Of a DNA stretch of 38,725 bases, positions 34,629 through 38,725 are shown piece by piece. The notes under the pieces were generated by a model. That model was not told where the DNA came from. It saw nothing but the letters and a program-made list of their open reading frames with translations, and did no database searches. Position 1 is the first letter of the stretch, and the number at the start of each line of letters is the position of its first letter. The translations under genes and the position numbers were made by a program. This stretch comes from Allobosea sp. AAP35 (GTDB taxonomy: Bacteria; Pseudomonadota; Alphaproteobacteria; Rhizobiales; Beijerinckiaceae): positions 1 to 38,725 of the forward strand of contig NZ_LJHQ01000053.1 in the NCBI RefSeq assembly GCF_001295925.1, written 5' to 3'.

Positions 34629-36016
34629 CAAGCGGCGACGCCACGCGATCGCTTCACGATCGTGGCCGGCAAACCGCCCTTGGGGCGTAACGTCAAGCGA
34701 CATACGGGCTCGACCTTGTAGCCTACGCGCGGGATAACCTGGAACCGCTGCGCCAGGATCGCAAGGCACAAAGTCGCTTCGTCGAGGCCGAAATTCATGC
34801 CGGGGCAGATTCGGGGCCCAACAGCAAAGGGGATGTAGGCGAAGGGGTCGATCCGCGCTCCCGACAGGAAGCGGTCGGGCATGAAATGGTTTGGCTTGTC
34901 CCAGAGATCAGGCGAGCGATGCAGCAACCACGGCGCGATCATGACGAGTGCCGACTTCTCGACGTCGATGTGGCCGATCCGGTCCGCGTCTTTCGCTTGG
35001 CGGGGTAGCAGCGGTACGGGGGGGTACAGGCGCAATGTCTCTTGGATGACCGCCCGGCACCACTTCAGCTCAGGGAAATCGGCCAACCGAGGAGCACGCG
35101 CTCCACAAACGGCGTCGATCTCCTGATGGACGCGATCGGCGATCCAGGTTGCATTCGCAATGAGGTACCAGGCCCAAGTCAGGGTCGTGGCGGTTGTTTC
35201 GTGCCCCGCCATAAAAATGGTGGCGGCCTCATTTCGCAAGGCGGTCACGTCGAGCGGGTCACTCTCACTCTTTTGGTTTCGACGGATCAGCAGGTCGACC
35301 ATCGAACCCGCATCCCCCTCGCCGGCCAGGTGTGCGTTGACGACACCGTCGATCACCTCATGAACCATAGCAATGGCTCGGCGCCGCTTCCTGCCACCAA
35401 ACGCGGGCCAGCCTTCATCGGCACCGAGGAAATAGCCAAGATTGAAGGAATCGGTATGTTTCTGATACGCGCTGAAGCCATCGATCACCTGCTGGGCGGC
35501 CACACGCGCAATGCTCTTGCCAAATACGGCTCGCGAAATGATGGCCGCAGTCAAGCGTCCCATCTCCTCCGTCAGCTCGATTTCGGCGTCGTCCGGGAGT
35601 TCGGCCCATTCCGCCGCGACGGCTAGCGCGGCGTGTTCCATCGTCTCACCGAACTCGGGCAGGCGGCGCTTGTGGACGATATCAGCCACAAGCGGCCGGC
35701 GGCGCTTCCAGGTTTCGCCGTCGCTGATGAAAAGCCCATCGCCCAGTAGCGCTTCGAGCGCTCGACGCATTTGGGGGCTTTTGCGCTCGAAATTCGAGTG
35801 CCGAGTGGCCACTACATAGCGAACGTACTCCGGATCGTTCACAATCACGATCTGCCGACGAAAGATACGAAAGCTATCAAGCCCAGCCTTATAATTGGCT
35901 TCTGTCCACCCGGCTATGAGGTTACGGCGAGCAGTGACCATCAACTGAATGAGATTCGGGTCGTATTTTAAAGGAATTGGGTGGCACGGAACAAAATCTT
36001 CTCGCATATCTATCAC
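34628..36016 (-). CDS. Cytochrome P450
   Basis: A 462-residue bacterial P450. It has the I-helix oxygen-activation motif AGHETTATT, the ExxR helix ETLRLYPP, and the heme loop FAVGPRICPG with Cys404 as iron ligand. No membrane anchor is visible, so it is soluble and needs separate redox partners, which are not in the window. Its downstream partners (LpxL-like acyltransferase and KDSR-like reductase) suggest it oxidises the long chain of the dedicated lipid, as P450s do in fungal sphingoid-analogue pathways (inference). The start is GTG 36016 or ATG 36007; both are near a weak AGG. The first ~150 bases of the gene are noticeably AT-richer, adjoining the AT-rich kpsM segment. Confidence 0.92.
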   Translation of the reverse strand: MIDMREDFVPCHPIPLKYDPNLIQLMVTARRNLIAGWTEANYKAGLDSFRIFRRQIVIVNDPEYVRYVVATRHSNFERKSPQMRRALEALLGDGLFISDGETWKRRRPLVADIVHKRRLPEFGETMEHAALAVAAEWAELPDDAEIELTEEMGRLTAAIISRAVFGKSIARVAAQQVIDGFSAYQKHTDSFNLGYFLGADEGWPAFGGRKRRRAIAMVHEVIDGVVNAHLAGEGDAGSMVDLLIRRNQKSESDPLDVTALRNEAATIFMAGHETTATTLTWAWYLIANATWIADRVHQEIDAVCGARAPRLADFPELKWCRAVIQETLRLYPPVPLLPRQAKDADRIGHIDVEKSALVMIAPWLLHRSPDLWDKPNHFMPDRFLSGARIDPFAYIPFAVGPRICPGMNFGLDEATLCLAILAQRFQVIPRVGYKVEPVCRLTLRPKGGLPATIVKRSRGVAA

Positions 36017-36103
36017 TAGCCTAACGTGTTGAAGCGAAAGTAAAAAGGGTAAAAAATTGAATATCGAGATAATAATAATCGTTTCAAAAATTAAATCTAT
36101 ACA

Positions 36104-36910
36104 TCAGGCATCAATTCTATTCTTGACACGTTCAAAAATAAAGAAACCCAAGCCAGCCGTCAATATTGAACAAATAATAACGTAAACTGAATCACCATAA
36201 GTTGGAAATTCTGGGCCATAAAAACCTCCCCGCAAAATTTCATAAGCGTTCACCAAAGGAATATATAGAGCATATTTTTTGACTGAATCAGGAAGCCACT
36301 CAACCATAAAGAAACATCCAGAAAACGGAAGAATGAAATACTGCAGAGGAGCATTGATTCTCTCCATAATATGACTTAATTCGCTCAATGCAGCAAATAA
36401 AATTCCCGAACAGGAGCAAATGACTCCCATCAACAACCATCCTTTGACAACCTCACTAAGGCTGTAAGGAAAATCTAATAAGTCAAAACTATATAACGAC
36501 GCAAAAACAACCAAAGATGCAGCAGTAACAGAAAAATATTCCAAAAATAATCGCGACAGAATGGCATCCATGACGTTCAAGTCGTGGAATATGGTAAGAA
36601 ATTTTGTCGACTTTCCTATATTGACCATGTATCCAGTTTGATGGCGCCAAAGCGTTAAAGGCATGTATCCTGTGAAGACAAATGCCACAATACTGCCGCC
36701 ATGATAGCCGACGCCCTTAGTTAAGCTCCAAATAATCATAACACCGACGCAGAGCATCATCGGCTCGACGATTGTCCACATGAATCCAATATTGTCACGA
36801 CCATACCGACCAATTACAAATCTGACTATAAGCGCCTTATAGACACGATTCTTGACAAGAATACGCCGCCATAACCCAAAACTATCAATCGAAAACTTGA
36901 ATTCGGACAT
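36104..36910 (-). CDS. kpsM: Capsule ABC exporter permease, KpsM family
   Basis: A 268-residue ABC-2 type permease of capsular polysaccharide export. After a cytoplasmic N-terminus (FKFSIDSFGLWRRI) there are about six hydrophobic helices. The family-typical RYGRDNIGFMWTIVEPMM segment lies before helix 1, FFMVEWLP appears in the second half, and YIPLVNAYEILRGGFYG precedes the last helix. It forms the membrane channel with KpsT. The ATG at 36910 is chosen because GGTGAG lies nine bases upstream; the frame is open to 36979. The gene is strongly AT-rich and sits 31 kb from kpsT, an unusual separation. Transfer from another capsule locus followed by adoption into this system is the likely history. 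Confidence 0.9.
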   Translation of the reverse strand: MSEFKFSIDSFGLWRRILVKNRVYKALIVRFVIGRYGRDNIGFMWTIVEPMMLCVGVMIIWSLTKGVGYHGGSIVAFVFTGYMPLTLWRHQTGYMVNIGKSTKFLTIFHDLNVMDAILSRLFLEYFSVTAASLVVFASLYSFDLLDFPYSLSEVVKGWLLMGVICSCSGILFAALSELSHIMERINAPLQYFILPFSGCFFMVEWLPDSVKKYALYIPLVNAYEILRGGFYGPEFPTYGDSVYVIICSILTAGLGFFIFERVKNRIDA

Positions 36911-36984
36911 GCTGGTCATCTCACCAAAGATTGACATCGTCGATAACATCCATCTTAATAGGATATTAACAATAATCAAATCTA

Positions 36985-36990
36985 ATTATA
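36985..36990 (-). promoter_or_regulatory. Candidate -10 element upstream of kpsM
   Basis: TATAAT read on the minus strand, inside the AT-rich gap about 75 bases upstream of the kpsM ATG. No good -35 hexamer lies at 16-18 bases, and AT-rich DNA makes such matches common, so this is a weak call. Confidence 0.3.
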
Positions 36991-37128
36991 TATTGAATAT
37001 TCAAAATGGAAACTATTATCTAAAATAAATAGAACTATCGTGCGCGCTCACGTCCGCACCCTAATAAAACACACCAACCGAAAATCAAAAGCAGGCGGCC
37101 AAGGCTAAAATTATAACAACAACTTAGT

Positions 37129-37880
37129 TTAAATCCTTTGCATAATTGACTCGGACAACAAATCAGCCCGAGCTCTATCCAGATCAGGAGGGATATCCAC
37201 GCCGCGGGGGACCTCGTCAATGATCATCGCATCTATTCGCATGCCATGCTCAAGAGCGCGCAATTGTTCAAGCTTCTCCCGCAGCTCAAGCGGCGACTGC
37301 CGCAGCATGACAAAGCGATCAAGAGCGAGGCGCCGGTATGCGAGAAGCGCGATATGGTGATAAAGTGGATCTTCGCCAAAAGGCGCCGCCGCTCTGGTAA
37401 AATATAGCGCTCTCATGCGCCGCGGCAACACGTGGCTACCGATCAACTTAACTACGCTCGGAGACGATTTTTCGTCTTCGGCGGCGATCTCTCCGGCCAG
37501 GATTGCGATGTCAACGGACGGATCCGCAAGCGGCTCTACGGCGGCGGCGATCGCGCTCGGGGCCAGCGTGGGGAAGTCCCCCTGGACATTGACGATTATA
37601 TCGTGCCGGCTCTTCGGGTCGACGATGTCTACGGCTTCCTTGATCCGGTCGGAGCCGGTTTGATGTGAGGAGCTGGTCATGACCGCCCGGCCACCTGCTG
37701 CTTGATTACCGCAAAAATTTTCTCAACATCCGTGGCAACGACCACGTCATCAATGTGCGCTGCAATGGCGCGCCGCCAAACATTCACGATCATGGGTTCC
37801 CCCAAAATGTCGGCAAGCGGCTTGCCCGGCAGCCGCGTTGCTTGCATGAGAGCGGGGATCAAAATCAACGGATTGGGCAT
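37129..37880 (-). pseudogene. kdsB: CMP-Kdo synthetase, frameshifted
   Basis: 3-deoxy-manno-octulosonate cytidylyltransferase, which activates Kdo as CMP-Kdo. It is split into two frames. The N-terminal part (37880-37677) begins with [21 protein letters not shown] and continues to [17 protein letters not shown]. The C-terminal part (from about 37695 to 37129) contains [25 protein letters not shown] and the end [18 protein letters not shown]. The two join perfectly if one G is added near 37694-37699, giving QQGGRAV, so a single-base deletion (or sequencing error) has broken it. The first motif has ALMQATR where ARMxSTR is usual, also suggesting decay. Kdo is the linker sugar of group 2 capsules. 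An IS3 end lies about 55 bp upstream of the ATG. Confidence 0.85.
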
Positions 37881-37934
37881 TGGCTAATGAAGCTCGCGAA
37901 GCGTCAAAAGTGGAAAGACGACGAGTTTGATATA

Positions 37935-38725
37935 TGAATCGCCCCTAGTTTTCTAGACGCCCTCGGGTCGCGCTTTGTGCTGGCGTTCGAACTCGACGGG
38001 CGACAGCATCCCGTTTCGTACATGCTTGCGGGTCGGATTGTAGAACATCTCGATTTAGTCAAACACGTCGGCCCGCGCCTCATCCCGCGTTCGGTAGACC
38101 TTGCGCCTGATCCGCTCGCGCTTGAGCAGGTTGAAGAAGCTCTCGGCCACGGCGTTGTCGTGGCAGTTGCCCCGCCGGCATGGATGGCTCCATGTCGTGG
38201 TGCTTCAGGAACGAGGCCCACTCCAGGCTTGTAAACTGGCTGCCCTGATCCGAATGCACCAGCACGCGGCCCTTCGGTTTGCGCCGCCAGATGGCGGCGA
38301 GCAGAGCTTGCAGGACGACATTGGTCGTCTGCCGGGGCTGCATCGACCATCCGACGACGCGGCGCGAGAAGAGGTCGAGCACGACCGCCAGGTAGGCGAA
38401 GCCCTCGTGGGTGCGGATGTAGGTGATGTCGGTCACCCAGGCCTTGTCTGGCGCCGCGGCATCGAACCGGCGATCGAGCGTGTTGTCGACGGCAAGGGAC
38501 GGCTTGCCGCCATATTGGCCGGGACGACGCTTGTAGCCGATCTGCGCCCGGATGCCGGCGAGCCGCGATAGGCGCGCGATGCGGTTCGGACAGCAGCTCT
38601 CGCCCATGTCCGCGAGGTCGTCGTGGAGCTTTCGGTAGCCGTACACCTTCCCGCTGTCGCGCCAGGCCGCACGGATGAGTTTGGTCTGCCTCTCGTCTTC
38701 CCGCGCTCGCCGGCTGAGCGGATCC
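37935..38725 (-). mobile_element. IS3-family insertion sequence, right part
   Basis: The inner end of an IS3-type element. A probable terminal inverted repeat begins at about 37935 (TGAATCGCCCCTAGTTTTCT), closely followed by the transposase stop at 37953. The element runs off the window to the right, so its other end and orfA are not visible. It sits about 55 bp upstream of the kdsB start, transcribed in the same direction, and may separate kdsB from its original promoter. Confidence 0.7.
37953..38725 (-). pseudogene. IS3-family transposase OrfB, partial and inactivated
   Basis: The minus-strand integrase-type (DDE) transposase of an IS3-family element. It is open to the window edge with GYRKLHDDLADMGE, then TDITYI (first Asp) and HSDQGSQFTSLEW (second Asp). 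Near 38178 the frame shifts; the rest, including NCHDNAVAESFFNLLK with the catalytic Glu and the C-terminal YNPTRKHVRNGMLSPVEFERQ, is in another frame. A TAA at 38055-38057 further interrupts it where Tyr is expected (VFD-stop-IEMFYNP). Two lesions make it inactive. The N-terminal part and orfA lie outside the window. Confidence 0.85.

Larger units (their letters stand above)
36017..37128. other. AT-rich segment of foreign base composition
   Basis: From just upstream of the P450 start to the end of kdsB the DNA is conspicuously AT-rich compared with all other parts of the window. It includes the whole kpsM gene, the 87-bp gap on its left and a 218-bp gap on its right. Codon use in kpsM differs accordingly (many AAA, ATA, TTT and AAT codons). 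This indicates separate acquisition of kpsM with its flanks. Confidence 0.75.

Noticed and set aside
38720..38725. BamHI site (GGATCC) exactly at the window end
   Set aside because: It suggests a cloned-fragment boundary rather than biology; it is also within transposase coding sequence.
1..38725. CRISPR arrays, tRNA or rRNA genes, phage genes, toxin-antitoxin pairs
   Set aside because: None seen by eye on either strand: no regularly spaced repeats, no cloverleaf-like sequences, no phage structural or restriction genes.

Overview
The window is GC-rich, gene-dense DNA, most probably from an alphaproteobacterium of the Hyphomicrobiales (rhizobial/methylobacterial) type. This is an inference from codon bias, frequent GTG/TTG starts, overlapping stop/start codons and the kinds of homologues seen; there is no rRNA or other phylogenetic marker. 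The core, about 0.9-37.9 kb, is one large capsular (K-antigen-like, ABC-transporter dependent) polysaccharide locus. It is flanked by transposon debris: an IS21 istB fragment at the left edge and a decayed IS3-family element at the right edge.

Layout. (1) 1-0.9 kb: istB remnant, one small unknown gene and about 430 bp of empty DNA. (2) 0.9-6.1 kb, minus strand: an operon of a KpsE-like inner-membrane exporter, a KpsT ATPase, an unknown protein with a beta-rich C-terminus, a hydrolase-like protein with TPR-type repeats and a membrane-anchored alpha/beta hydrolase. (3) 6.3-13.6 kb, plus strand: a second KpsE paralogue, an outer-membrane export lipoprotein, CysD and a CysN-CysC fusion (making PAPS), an FkbM methyltransferase and a fatty-acid hydroxylase/sterol-desaturase homologue. 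(4) 13.6-17.5 kb, minus strand: fatty acyl-AMP ligase (FAAL), acyl carrier protein, PF10118 ferritin-like hydrolase and an SAM methyltransferase. (5) 17.8-20.2 kb: a WcbI-type protein (+) and a CDP-alcohol phosphotransferase (-). (6) 20.4-32.0 kb, plus strand: glycosyltransferase, a 2478-residue highly reducing PKS (KS-AT-DH-ER-KR-ACP), an alpha-oxoamine synthase and a second glycosyltransferase. (7) 32.1-37.9 kb, minus strand: a frameshifted kdsB, an AT-rich kpsM, cytochrome P450, LpxL-like acyltransferase, a short-chain dehydrogenase resembling 3-ketodihydrosphingosine reductase, and a sulfotransferase.

How it fits together. The PKS, oxoamine synthase and dehydrogenase correspond to RkpA, RkpG and RkpH of the rhizobial K-antigen rkp-1 region, and to the PKS/oxoamine synthase pair beside WcbI in Burkholderia capsule loci. 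Read as chemistry they form a sphingoid-base assembly line: the PKS makes a chain with no thioesterase to release it, the PLP enzyme releases it by decarboxylative condensation with an amino acid, and the KDSR-like enzyme reduces the 3-ketone. FAAL plus ACP could supply the starter. The P450, LpxL-like acyltransferase, fatty-acid hydroxylase, CDP-alcohol phosphotransferase and methyltransferases could tailor the lipid. CysD/CysNC plus the sulfotransferase point to sulfation of lipid or glycan. KpsE/KpsT/KpsM and the outer-membrane lipoprotein would export it. The most interesting hypothesis is therefore a dedicated, possibly sulfated, sphingoid-like lipid that anchors or carries a capsule. KpsC/KpsS-type Kdo transferases are not in the window, and the local kdsB is broken, so Kdo functions must come from elsewhere if they are used.
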